Positions 1-6,380 of a stretch of DNA of 6,972 nt are shown here, in pieces. A program made the translations under genes and the position numbers. Source of the stretch: Desulfobulbus sp. (GTDB taxonomy: Bacteria; Desulfobacterota; Desulfobulbia; Desulfobulbales; Desulfobulbaceae); contig JAUWAH010000126.1 of assembly GCA_030602145.1 (NCBI GenBank), forward strand, positions 1-6,972, read 5' to 3'. Within the stretch, counting starts at the first letter, position 1; each line of letters opens with the position of its first letter. The notes below the pieces were generated by a model, which saw only the letters and a list, made by a program, of their open reading frames with translations, did not search any database and was not told the DNA's origin.

Positions 1-1117
1 CTCGCTGGTGCAGGTGTCCCACCTCGACCAGGGCCGCATCGAGATCGACGGTCGCACCTATCTCAACTTGGCCGGCAACGATTACCTGGGGCTGGCCGCC
101 AACCGGGAACTGCTCGCCGACTTTTACCGCCGGTGCACCGAGGACTGCCTTCTCGAGGAGTTCGGCCTGGGCAGCACCGGCTCGCGGCTGATGACCGGCA
201 ACAGTCGCCCCTACTCCCATCTGGAGGAGGGGCTGGCAACCCTGTACGGGACCGATGCCGCCCTGGTCTTCAATTCCGGCTACCATCTCAACATCGGCAT
301 CCTGCCGGCCCTGGCCGGCAAACAGGACCTGATCCTGGCCGACAAGCTTTGCCATGCCAGCCTGATCGACGGCATGCGGTTGTCGCTGGCCAAGGTGGTC
401 CGCTATCCCCACCTCGACTACCAGGCCATCGAACGGATCCTGGCAAAGGATCGGCACCGCTATCGTCAGGTGTTCATCGTCACCGAGTCGATCTTCAGCA
501 TGGATGGCGACAGCGCCGATCTGGCGGAACTGGTCCGGATCAAGGAGCGGTTCGATGGGGTGCTCTATGTCGACGAGGCGCACGGGGTCGGCATCCGTGG
601 CGACAGCGGCTGCGGCCTGGCCGAGGAGCAGGGGGTGCAGGGCCGGATCGAGATCCTGACCGGCACCTTCGGCAAGGCCTGGGGCGGGCAGGGGGCCTTC
701 GTGGTCGGCTCGCGGCTGTTGATCGATGTGCTGCTCAACACGGCCCGCTCGCAGATCTTCTCCACCGGCCTGCCGCCGGTTTCGGTGCACTGGCTCTGCT
801 TCGTCCTCCAGCGCATCCCCCGGATGCGGGCGCAGCGGACCGGGGTGGCGGCACTGGCGGAGCGGTTTCGCCACAGCCTGCGGGAAGCAGGGCTCCGGAC
901 CCACGGCAGCAGCAATATCGTCCCGGTGCTGATTGGCGATGCCGCCAGGACGGTGACCGCCGCCGAACGCATCTGCGGAGCCGGTTACTGGGTCAAGGCG
1001 GTCCGGCCGCCCACGGTGCCGGCCGGCACCTCGCGCCTGCGGCTGTCCTTGAACGCGGCCATGGACTGGCAGCAGTTGGCGCCGCTGGCCGCCATCATCG
1101 GCGAGGCTGTGCGCTGA
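1..1117 (+). CDS. bioF: 8-amino-7-oxononanoate synthase, 5'-truncated by window edge
   Basis: This is a PLP-dependent alpha-oxoamine synthase that condenses pimeloyl-ACP (or -CoA) with L-alanine to give 8-amino-7-oxononanoate, the first ring-assembly step of biotin synthesis in the cytosol. The frame is open from base 2. A GTG at 8 is the first possible start, but the family normally has about 35-40 more N-terminal residues (about 384 in total), so the true start lies left of the window. Visible family features, numbered from that GTG, are LAGNDYLGLA (21-30), the HASL motif (116-119), SIFSMDGD (161-168), the PLP-contacting DEAHG (189-193), and TGTFGKAWGG with the Schiff-base lysine K223 (codon 674-676). 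Near the C-terminus is WVKAVRPPTVPAGTSRLR, the substrate-binding segment typical of BioF. The next gene, bioG, starts 4 bases after the stop, indicating co-transcription. BioF is preferred over the paralogue Kbl because of the RPPTVPAGTSRLR block and the bioG neighbour. Confidence 0.95.
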   Translation, partial: SLVQVSHLDQGRIEIDGRTYLNLAGNDYLGLAANRELLADFYRRCTEDCLLEEFGLGSTGSRLMTGNSRPYSHLEEGLATLYGTDAALVFNSGYHLNIGILPALAGKQDLILADKLCHASLIDGMRLSLAKVVRYPHLDYQAIERILAKDRHRYRQVFIVTESIFSMDGDSADLAELVRIKERFDGVLYVDEAHGVGIRGDSGCGLAEEQGVQGRIEILTGTFGKAWGGQGAFVVGSRLLIDVLLNTARSQIFSTGLPPVSVHWLCFVLQRIPRMRAQRTGVAALAERFRHSLREAGLRTHGSSNIVPVLIGDAARTVTAAERICGAGYWVKAVRPPTVPAGTSRLRLSLNAAMDWQQLAPLAAIIGEAVR

Positions 1118-1121
1118 GCCC

Positions 1122-1781
1122 ATGCAGACCGTCTGGCTCCATCGCCGCAACCGGCGCGAATGTATTCTTTTCTTCAGTGGCTGGGGCATGGATCCCGCCC
1201 CGTTTTGCGATCTGCCCGCCGTCGGCCACGACCTGTGCATGTTCTTCGAGTATCGGCACCTGGCCCCGGTCGATGTCGCCGCCTTCGTCGGCTACGAGCG
1301 GCTCCATCTGGTCGCCTGGTCGATGGGGGTCTGGGTGGCCGGCCATCTCCTGGCCGATCAGGGCCATCTCTTTACCGAGGCGGTCGCGGTCGGCGGGACC
1401 CTGACCCCCGTGGACGACCGCTGCGGCATTCCGTCGGCCAGCTACGGCGAGATGGTCGACCACTTCAGCCAGGAGGTCCTGGACGGATTTTGCCGCAACA
1501 TGTTCGATGAGGAAAACCACCTCGCCCGGTTCCTGGCACACCGGCCAAGCCGGCCCCTGCCTGAGTTGCGTGAGGAGATGGCGGCCTTTCGCGATGCCTT
1601 CGTCCAATTCGGTCCCGGCCGCGACATCTACAATCGGCCGGTCATCACCAGCCGCGATCGCATTTTTTCCGGCCGCAACCAGGGACGCGCCTGGGGCAAG
1701 GGGCGGGGTCTCACCGTGTCCTGGCCACATTTCCCTTTTTATTATCTCGCCGACTGGCACGACCTGCTGGCCGGGGAGTGA
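1122..1781 (+). CDS. bioG: Pimeloyl-ACP methyl ester esterase BioG (DUF452 family)
   Basis: BioG is an atypical alpha/beta hydrolase that removes the methyl ester from pimeloyl-ACP methyl ester. This ends the disguised fatty-acid synthesis that BioC starts and hands pimeloyl-ACP to BioF. The protein is 219 residues, the usual size for the family. It has the N-terminal FFSGWGMD segment (17-24) characteristic of BioG and a nucleophile elbow AWSMGVW with Ser67. A SRDRIFSGRNQ segment (177-187) offers Asp179, and WPHFPFYY (201-208) offers His203 near the C-terminus. Together these give a plausible Ser-Asp-His triad. The ATG at 1122 sits 4 bases after the bioF stop with no strong Shine-Dalgarno sequence, so translation is probably coupled to bioF. 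In several bacteria bioG is followed by bioC. Here no bioC follows, so the methyltransferase must be upstream or elsewhere. The family call is secure; the exact catalytic residues are read from motif position only. Confidence 0.9.
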   Translation: MQTVWLHRRNRRECILFFSGWGMDPAPFCDLPAVGHDLCMFFEYRHLAPVDVAAFVGYERLHLVAWSMGVWVAGHLLADQGHLFTEAVAVGGTLTPVDDRCGIPSASYGEMVDHFSQEVLDGFCRNMFDEENHLARFLAHRPSRPLPELREEMAAFRDAFVQFGPGRDIYNRPVITSRDRIFSGRNQGRAWGKGRGLTVSWPHFPFYYLADWHDLLAGE

Positions 1782-2023
1782 GCAGGTCGCGGCGAACCCC
1801 GTCCGAACATTCCCAGAAGGAGGGAAGAATAAGGGATTTGCGTGGCAGCGTTGACACAAATGCAAGATGGACAGAGAAAATCTTACAATTTGGAGAAGGT
1901 TGGGGTGGCAAAGGGCCACTAAATGTGCTACAAAGTTGTCAAATTGGAGGAGGGCAGGGCGGCGGCGACCCAGCCGCCATCGGATGCTTCGGCAGCCGCC
2001 CCTGTCGCCTGAGCGCGGAAAAC
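1782..2023. other. Gene-free gap between bioG and the tRNA-Ser unit
   Basis: I see no convincing gene here. The first part (about 1800-1950) is poorer in GC and purine-rich, unlike the genes on either side. It contains a TTGACA at 1851-1856, but no good -10 at 16-18 bases (a TACAAT at 1884-1889 is 27 bases away), and a minus-strand TTGACA at 1937-1942, also without a good -10. Weak hairpins are TTCCC/GGGAA (1810-1826), GTGGC/GCCAC (1905-1919) and GGCGGC/GCCGCC (1961-1978). None has a T-run, so none is a clear bioFG terminator. An AAGGAGGG at 1817-1824 is not followed at normal distance by a start codon. Confidence 0.6.
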
Positions 2024-2055
2024 AAAAGGCTGGTTGGTGACCCAACCAGCCTTTT
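2024..2055 (-). terminator. Rho-independent terminator of the tRNA-Ser unit
   Basis: A perfect 14-bp inverted repeat (arms 2024-2037 and 2042-2055) closes a 4-base loop. On the minus strand the stem ends in TTTT and runs into TTTTGTTTT. The hairpin begins 6 bases after the CCA end of tRNA-Ser(GCU), so it ends the two-tRNA transcript. Because the outer pairs are A-T on one side and T-A on the other, it may also stop plus-strand transcripts leaving bioG. Confidence 0.92.
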
Positions 2056-2061
2056 GATATA

Positions 2062-2154
2062 TGGCGGAGAGAGAGGGATTCGAACCCTCGGTGGAGTTTA
2101 ACCCCCACACTCGCTTAGCAGGCGAGCACCATCGGCCTACTCGGTCATCTCTCC
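2062..2154 (-). tRNA. tRNA-Ser (anticodon GCU)
   Basis: Read on the minus strand, the acceptor GGAGAGA pairs with TCTCTCC, followed by discriminator G and an encoded CCA (complement of 2062-2064). The anticodon stem CTCGC/GCGAG closes loop CTGCTAA, giving anticodon GCT (complement of 2117-2119), which decodes AGC and AGU serine codons. The T-arm contains GGGTTCGAATCCC. A long variable arm between anticodon and T stems and the total of 93 nt are typical of class II serine tRNAs. It is the second gene of a tandem pair and is followed by an intrinsic terminator. Confidence 0.97.
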
Positions 2155-2174
2155 AATGTCGGTTTACGGTTTGC

Positions 2175-2260
2175 TGGCGGAGGGAGTAGGATTCGAACCC
2201 ACGGTGCTTGCACACAACGGTTTTCAAGACCGCCGCCTTAAACCACTCGGCCATCCCTCC
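2175..2260 (-). tRNA. tRNA-Ser (anticodon UGA)
   Basis: Read on the minus strand, acceptor GGAGGGA pairs with TCCCTCC, followed by discriminator G and an encoded CCA (complement of 2175-2177). The D-arm begins GCCGAGTGG. The anticodon loop CTTGAAA gives anticodon TGA (complement of 2224-2226), reading UCN serine codons, mainly UCA. The T-arm carries GGGTTCGAATCC. A short extra arm of the GTGC-AA-GCAC type supports a class II serine tRNA. It is the promoter-proximal gene, 20 bases upstream of tRNA-Ser(GCU). Confidence 0.97.
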
Positions 2261-2271
2261 ATAGCGGCAAG

Positions 2272-2300
2272 TACATACCATTTCGAAGGATTACTGTCAA
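2272..2300 (-). promoter_or_regulatory. Sigma-70-like promoter of the tRNA-Ser pair
   Basis: On the minus strand a perfect -35 TTGACA (complement of 2295-2300) is separated by exactly 17 bases from a -10-like TATGTA (complement of 2272-2277). The predicted start falls near 2265, a few bases before the 5' end of tRNA-Ser(UGA) at 2260. The -10 matches the consensus only in its first three bases. The call rests on the consensus -35, the spacing and the position. It lies within the 57 bases separating the tRNA from the divergent activator gene. Confidence 0.7.
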
Positions 2301-2317
2301 TCTTCCTCTTGCTCTCC

Positions 2318-3889
2318 ATGAAAGCACACAATACCGCCCTCGCCGACAGCCAGGACCAGGCGTTCATCGACCTGACCTGCCTCTACGAAATCACCCGGCA
2401 CCTGGCCTCGGCCACCAGCCTGCAGGAATGTCTGGAGAAGATTGTCACATCCCTGGCCGAGCGTAAGGACATGGACAACGGCACCGTCACCATCATCAAT
2501 CCGACCACCTCCGAACTGGAGATCGAAGTCGCCCACGGCATCACCGCCGAAGCCAAACGACGGGGCCGCTACAAGCTGGGTGAGGGGATTACCGGCAAGG
2601 TGGTGGCCACCGGCCAGCCGATCATCGTGCCACAGATCGGCGACGAACCGCTGTTTCTCAATCGGACCAGGACCAGGGGCGACGAGCGCAAGAAGAAGAG
2701 TTCCTTTCTTTGCGTACCGATCATGGCGGCCCAGCAGACCATCGGCGCCCTGTCCATCGACCGAATGTACAAGGAGGGATTCGGGGTCCAGTCGGAGAAT
2801 GATCTCCGTTTTCTCACCGTGGTCAGCGGCTTGATCGCCGAGACGGTGCAGCGTATCCAGCGGGTCAGCCAGGAGAAGGAGGCCCTGCGCATCGAGAACT
2901 CGAAGTTGCGGCGTGAGTTGTCGGCCAAGAACCGGATTGAGGAGATTATCGGCAATTCTTCGCGGATGCAGGAGGTGTTCGACATGGTGCACCGGGTTGC
3001 CGACTCCAACGCCACGGTTCTCCTGCGGGGCGAGTCGGGCACCGGCAAGACCCTGGTGGCCAAGGCCCTGCACTACAATTCCAGCCGCACGGGCGGACCC
3101 TTCGTGGTGGTCAACTGCTCGGCCCTGCCGGAAACCCTCCTGGAAAGCGAACTCTTCGGCCACGAAAAGGGGGCCTTCACCGGCGCCACCGAAACCAAGC
3201 GGGGCCGATTCGAGCTGGCCGAGGGTGGGACCCTGTTCCTTGACGAGATCGGCGAAATCAGCGCCGCGGTTCAGGTTAAACTGCTCAATGTCATCCAGGA
3301 GCGGACCTTCCAGCGGCTCGGCTCGACCAAACCGATCAAGGCGGATATCCGTCTGGTGGCCGCCACCAACCGCGATCTGGAATCGGCCGTTCGGGAGATG
3401 CATTTCCGCGAGGACCTCTATTACCGACTCAACGTCTTTCCCATTTATCTGCCGCCGCTGCGTGAACGACGTACCGACATCCTGCTCTTGGCCGAGTATT
3501 TCCTCGACAAGTACGCCAAGGAAAACCACAAGGAAATCAGTCGGATCACGACCCCGGCCATCGACCTCCTGGTCCAGTACCATTGGCCGGGCAATGTCCG
3601 CGAACTGCAAAACTGCATGGAACGGGCGGTGTTGATCTGTGACGGACCGGCGATCAAGTCGATCCACCTGCCGCCGTCCCTGCAAAGCGCCGACAGCGTC
3701 CACTCCGACAAACCGCTGTCCCTGGCCGCGGCGGTGGAACATTTCGAGCGCGAACTGATCATCGAGGCCCTGAAAACAAACAACGGCAACCAGACCAAGG
3801 CGGCCAAGAGTCTGGAAACCAGCCTGCGGATCATCAACTACAAGATTCACTGCTACGGCATTGATCCCAAGCAGTACAAGGTCAAGTGA
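2318..3889 (+). CDS. nifA: NifA-like sigma-54-dependent transcriptional activator (GAF, AAA+, Fis-type HTH)
   Basis: This bacterial enhancer-binding protein should remodel RNA polymerase-sigma-54 at -24/-12 promoters using ATP. From ATG 2318 it has 523 residues. A GAF sensor domain (about 20-180) contains [12 protein letters not shown] and EPLFLNR, as in NifA proteins. A short helical linker (about 182-205) follows. The AAA+ domain (about 209-440) has Walker A GESGTGKT (238-245), the sigma-54-contacting GAFTGA loop (285-290), Walker B GTLFLDE (304-310) and WPGNVREL (423-430). A C-terminal Fis-type HTH (about 475-515) completes it. NifA identity, hence nitrogen-fixation control, is inferred from the GAF sequence and domain order; no nif gene is in the window. 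It lacks the CxxxxC linker of oxygen-sensitive alphaproteobacterial NifA. The frame stays open back to 2156, but that part is antisense to tRNA-Ser(UGA), so ATG 2318 was chosen. No Shine-Dalgarno precedes it, so the start (possibly TTG 2309) is uncertain. queH overlaps its stop. Confidence 0.8.
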   Translation: MKAHNTALADSQDQAFIDLTCLYEITRHLASATSLQECLEKIVTSLAERKDMDNGTVTIINPTTSELEIEVAHGITAEAKRRGRYKLGEGITGKVVATGQPIIVPQIGDEPLFLNRTRTRGDERKKKSSFLCVPIMAAQQTIGALSIDRMYKEGFGVQSENDLRFLTVVSGLIAETVQRIQRVSQEKEALRIENSKLRRELSAKNRIEEIIGNSSRMQEVFDMVHRVADSNATVLLRGESGTGKTLVAKALHYNSSRTGGPFVVVNCSALPETLLESELFGHEKGAFTGATETKRGRFELAEGGTLFLDEIGEISAAVQVKLLNVIQERTFQRLGSTKPIKADIRLVAATNRDLESAVREMHFREDLYYRLNVFPIYLPPLRERRTDILLLAEYFLDKYAKENHKEISRITTPAIDLLVQYHWPGNVRELQNCMERAVLICDGPAIKSIHLPPSLQSADSVHSDKPLSLAAAVEHFERELIIEALKTNNGNQTKAAKSLETSLRIINYKIHCYGIDPKQYKVK

Positions 3890-4437
3890 TGCGGATTCTG
3901 CTTCATGTCTGTTGCGGTCCCTGCGCGGTGTACCCGCTGCGACGGCTGCGGGAGCAGGGGCATGCGGTGACCGGATTTTTCCACAACCCCAACATCCATC
4001 CGTTTCAGGAGTTTCGCCGCCGCCTCGATGGTGTCCGCCGATTCGCAGAGCTGACCGGCTGCCCGATGGAGATCGACGATCGCTACGGCCTGACCGAGTA
4101 CCTGCGCCGGGTTGTTTTCCATGAGGACCAGCGGTGCGAGCGCTGCTATGCCATGCGGCTGGAGCACACCGCGGCCGCGGCCGCAACTGGCTGCTACGAC
4201 GCCTTTTCCACGACCCTGCTCTACTCGAAATACCAGAATCATCCCCGGCTCATCGAACTGGGCGAGCGGTTGGCGGTCGAGCATGGCCTCGGGTGGTATT
4301 ACGAGGACTTCCGTCCGGGCTGGCAGGAGGGCATCGACGAGTCGATCCGCATGGGACTTTACCGGCAGCCCTACTGCGGCTGCCTCTACAGCGAGCAGGA
4401 GCGCTACGACAGGAAGCTGCGCAGACGCCCCCTATAA
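3889..4437 (+). CDS. queH: Epoxyqueuosine reductase QueH (DUF208 family)
   Basis: QueH reduces epoxyqueuosine to queuosine at tRNA position 34, the last step of queuosine synthesis. It is the cobalamin-independent iron-sulfur alternative to QueG. The 182-residue protein has the family's cysteine pattern: HVCCGPC near the N-terminus (C8, C9, C12), RCERCYAMRL (C83, C86), and PYCGCLYSE near the C-terminus (C163, C165). FFHNPNIHP (30-38) and TTLLYSKYQNH (108-118) are also typical. Length is normal. The ATG shares one base with the preceding stop (TGATG), so translation is probably coupled to the NifA-like gene; a GTG one codon earlier (3886) is possible. Why queH is tied to a sigma-54 activator is unclear. 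The adjacency may simply be operon convenience, as the next gene, rdgB, is also housekeeping. Confidence 0.93.
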   Translation: MRILLHVCCGPCAVYPLRRLREQGHAVTGFFHNPNIHPFQEFRRRLDGVRRFAELTGCPMEIDDRYGLTEYLRRVVFHEDQRCERCYAMRLEHTAAAAATGCYDAFSTTLLYSKYQNHPRLIELGERLAVEHGLGWYYEDFRPGWQEGIDESIRMGLYRQPYCGCLYSEQERYDRKLRRRPL

Positions 4438-4542
4438 TCCGCCCATGCCGGCAGGATCGCCGCCCGACGGCGTCCGGTGTCGGCCCCTTTTCATTCACAT
4501 ATCCGTCCGGGCCGAAAAGGCCGGATGCAGATGGAGGACCCC
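4438..4542 (+). other. queH-rdgB spacer with a hairpin just before the rdgB ribosome-binding site
   Basis: The 105-base spacer has no terminator-like T-run after its hairpins, so rdgB may be read from the upstream unit. One hairpin is CGCCG/CGGCG (4458-4472). A second, arms TCCGGGCC and GGCCGGA around a GAAAA loop (4506-4525, one bulged G), ends 7 bases before the rdgB Shine-Dalgarno (GGAGG, 4533-4537). It could affect rdgB translation or RNA stability, but no function is shown. Confidence 0.45.
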
Positions 4543-5229
4543 ATGGACAATATCCTGGTGCTGGCGACCAGCAACAAGAACAAGTTGAAGGAAATCAAGG
4601 AACTGCTCAAGGACTTTCCGGTCGAGGTCAAGTCGCTGGCCGACTTTGGCCCCATGCCGGAACCGGTGGAGGATGGCGACAGCTTCGACGACAATGCCTA
4701 CAAAAAGGCCCTCCACTATGCCAAGGTGCTGGGAGTGCCCTGTCTGGCCGATGATTCCGGCCTGGTGGTCGATGCCCTCGACGGTCGACCGGGGGTCTAT
4801 TCGGCCCGCTATGCCGGCCCCGGCGCCACCGATTGGGACAACTGCGAGAAGTTGCTGGGCGAGATGGCCGGCGTGACCAACAGGGCCGCCCACTTCGTCT
4901 GCGTCCTGTCCCTGGCCACGCCGGCCGGCCCGGCCCTGACCTGGGAGGCCCGCTGTGACGGCGAGATCACCACCGAGCGGCGGGGCGAATCGGGATTCGG
5001 CTACGATCCGGTCTTTTTCTATCCGCCCTTCGGCAGGACCTTTGCCGAGGTGCCCATGGCGGAGAAAAGCCGGGTCAGCCACCGGGGGCAGGCCCTGGCC
5101 GAATTCGTCGCCGAGTTTCCCAAGGTGCAGGTCTGGCTGCGGCAGCGCATGGCCGAGATCAAGCCGCCCAAGCCCGATCACAGCGAGTTCGAGCACAACG
5201 ACTGGTCCCGGGAGCGGATGGTGGACTGA
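4543..5229 (+). CDS. rdgB: dITP/XTP pyrophosphatase (RdgB/HAM1 family)
   Basis: This cytosolic enzyme hydrolyses non-canonical purine triphosphates (dITP, ITP, XTP) to monophosphates plus pyrophosphate, keeping deaminated bases out of DNA and RNA. Visible motifs are the N-terminal ATSNKNKLKEI (8-18, the substrate/phosphate-binding SxNxxK), LADDSGLVVDAL (68-79, with catalytic acidic residues D70/D71), PGVYSARYAG (83-92), GFGYDPVFF (151-159) and SHRGQAL (179-185). ATG 4543 was chosen because GGAGG lies 5 bases before it and the family N-terminus starts right there; upstream in-frame ATGs at 4477, 4525 and 4531 would add a tail unlike the family. The 228 residues exceed the common length of about 200: a charged C-terminal tail from about residue 204 follows the last conserved helix. 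The gene converges on the antiporter gene, 26 bases away. Confidence 0.95.
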   Translation: MDNILVLATSNKNKLKEIKELLKDFPVEVKSLADFGPMPEPVEDGDSFDDNAYKKALHYAKVLGVPCLADDSGLVVDALDGRPGVYSARYAGPGATDWDNCEKLLGEMAGVTNRAAHFVCVLSLATPAGPALTWEARCDGEITTERRGESGFGYDPVFFYPPFGRTFAEVPMAEKSRVSHRGQALAEFVAEFPKVQVWLRQRMAEIKPPKPDHSEFEHNDWSRERMVD

Positions 5230-5255
5230 GGGCGAACGGTTTCGTTTTCGGCCTT

Positions 5256-6239
5256 TCAGGCGCTCTGTTTGACGATGTTTGAAATAAGATACACGGTATA
5301 GCCGATGTAGACGGCCAGCAGGATGGCCCCTTCGAACCGGTTGATCCGGCCAAGGCCCGGGCCGCGGAAACCGAATCCGAACAGGAAGAGCAGCAGGGTC
5401 AGGCCGGTCATGACCGCCATGTCGCGGGTGAGGATCTCCGGTGGCACAGCCAGCGGATGGATTGTCCCGGCGATCCCGACCACGGCGAGGGTGTTGAAGA
5501 GGTTGGAGCCGAGCACGTTGCCCAGGGCGATGTCGTGTTCGCGGCGGCGGACGGCGATGAGCGAGGAGGCCAGTTCCGGCAGGGAGGTGCCGACGGCGAC
5601 GATGGTCAGGCCGATGATCAGGTCGTCGACCCCGAGGTGACGGGCAATGACCACCGAGCCCCAGACCAGCAGGCGGGAACTCGCCACCAAGAGGAGCAAG
5701 CCGATCACCAGCCAGACCACAGCCCGGGCAAGGGGCATGTGTTGGGCAGCCAATTCGCTGTCCATTTCGACGCCCAGGGCATCGTTGCGCTGGCGAGTGC
5801 CCTGGCGGATGCTCCAGGCCATCAGACCGGTAAACACGCCAAGCAGGATCAGGGCGTCGGCCCGCGACAGATCCTTGTCCCAGATTTGGACAACCGCCAG
5901 GCCGGTCACAACGCTCAAAATCGGCAGTTCCTGGCGCAGCACGCGTGAATGAACGGCGATGGGGCTGATCAGGGCGGTCAGGCCGAGGATGAGGGCGATA
6001 TTGGTAATGTTCGATCCGTAGGCATTGCCCAGGGCGATGCCGGGATTACCCTGCATCGAGGAGAGGGCGGAGACGAACATTTCCGGGGCCGAGGTGCCGA
6101 AGCCGACGACCAGCATGCCGATCAGCAGGGGCGACATGCCCAGGTGGCGGGCAATCGAGGCCGACCCCTCGACGAATCGGTCGGCACTCCAGACGAGCAG
6201 GATCAGGCCGACAACAACGGCTGCAACGGGGACAAACAT
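5256..6239 (-). CDS. Calcium/sodium antiporter (CaCA superfamily, YrbG type)
   Basis: This inner-membrane cation antiporter is expected to exchange Ca2+ for Na+. The 327 residues are nearly all hydrophobic, with about ten membrane segments and a short charged central loop (about 144-168). The two inverted alpha-repeats that define the superfamily are clear. Repeat 1 has GFGTSAPEM (46-54) and ALGNAYGSNITN (69-80). Repeat 2 has AVGTSLPEL (215-223) and ALGNVLGSNLFN (238-249). The conserved acidic residues E53 and E222 and asparagines N72/N77 and N241/N246 would bind the ions. The start ATG at 6239 (minus strand) has GGAG 7 bases upstream. A structured leader with a terminator-like hairpin lies about 100 bases upstream. 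Substrate is inferred from family only. Confidence 0.92.
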   Translation of the reverse strand: MFVPVAAVVVGLILLVWSADRFVEGSASIARHLGMSPLLIGMLVVGFGTSAPEMFVSALSSMQGNPGIALGNAYGSNITNIALILGLTALISPIAVHSRVLRQELPILSVVTGLAVVQIWDKDLSRADALILLGVFTGLMAWSIRQGTRQRNDALGVEMDSELAAQHMPLARAVVWLVIGLLLLVASSRLLVWGSVVIARHLGVDDLIIGLTIVAVGTSLPELASSLIAVRRREHDIALGNVLGSNLFNTLAVVGIAGTIHPLAVPPEILTRDMAVMTGLTLLLFLFGFGFRGPGLGRINRFEGAILLAVYIGYTVYLISNIVKQSA

Positions 6240-6336
6240 CGTGGTGCTCCGAGGTGGCGAAGAGGATGGGGGTGCTCCGGTCCGAGGAGGAATGATTGCG
6301 GCACAAAGACCTGCGAGCGCAAGGCACCATCAGGGG
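6240..6336. other. 5' region of the antiporter gene
   Basis: Apart from the GGAG Shine-Dalgarno at about 6247-6250 (minus strand), I see no gene or secure promoter here. If the terminator at 6337-6380 works fully, the antiporter needs a promoter in this short stretch, and I could not find a good -35/-10 pair. This is one reason to consider read-through from the structured leader. Confidence 0.4.
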
Positions 6337-6380
6337 AAAAAGAAACAGCGTGTCCGCTGTGGCAAGCGAACACGCTGTTT
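6337..6380 (-). terminator. Strong intrinsic terminator upstream of the antiporter gene
   Basis: Read on the minus strand, arms 6380-6365 and 6358-6343 form a 16-bp stem around a 6-base loop. The stem's single non-Watson-Crick position is a G-U pair in minus-strand RNA; plus-strand RNA would have a C-A mismatch, so the structure belongs to minus-strand transcription. It ends in UUUCUUUUU (6345-6337). It begins 5 bases after the tRNA-like CCA at 6386-6388 and would stop transcripts from the right before the antiporter gene. The stem's first arm can also pair elsewhere (see findings). Confidence 0.85.

Noticed and set aside
133..1404. 423-codon plus-strand ORF over bioF and bioG
   Set aside because: Frame-shifted shadow of bioF, rich in Arg, Gly and Pro, with no domain.
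1778..2101. 107-codon plus-strand ORF overlapping the bioG end, ending in GGERGIRTLGG
   Set aside because: Its last part is antisense to tRNA-Ser(GCU) and its middle crosses the terminator; no recognisable domain and no suitable ribosome site.
1095..2108. 337-codon minus-strand ORF opposite bioG and into the tRNA-Ser(GCU)
   Set aside because: Antisense shadow of bioG; its start is inside a tRNA gene.
2156..2317. N-terminal extension of the NifA-like protein back to an ATG at 2156
   Set aside because: These codons are antisense to tRNA-Ser(UGA) and its promoter; the peptide ([12 protein letters not shown]) is a common artefact of reading across a tRNA. The protein family begins near ATG 2318.
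2297..4186. 629-codon minus-strand ORF
   Set aside because: Lies opposite the NifA-like and queH genes, whose motifs are unmistakable; long antisense ORFs are expected in GC-rich coding DNA.
4495..5196. 233-codon minus-strand ORF opposite rdgB
   Set aside because: Antisense shadow; rdgB motifs and a good Shine-Dalgarno support the plus strand.
5230..5255. Terminator between rdgB and the antiporter gene
   Set aside because: Only a 4-bp AACG/CGTT hairpin and short repeats are present in 26 bases; too weak to call.
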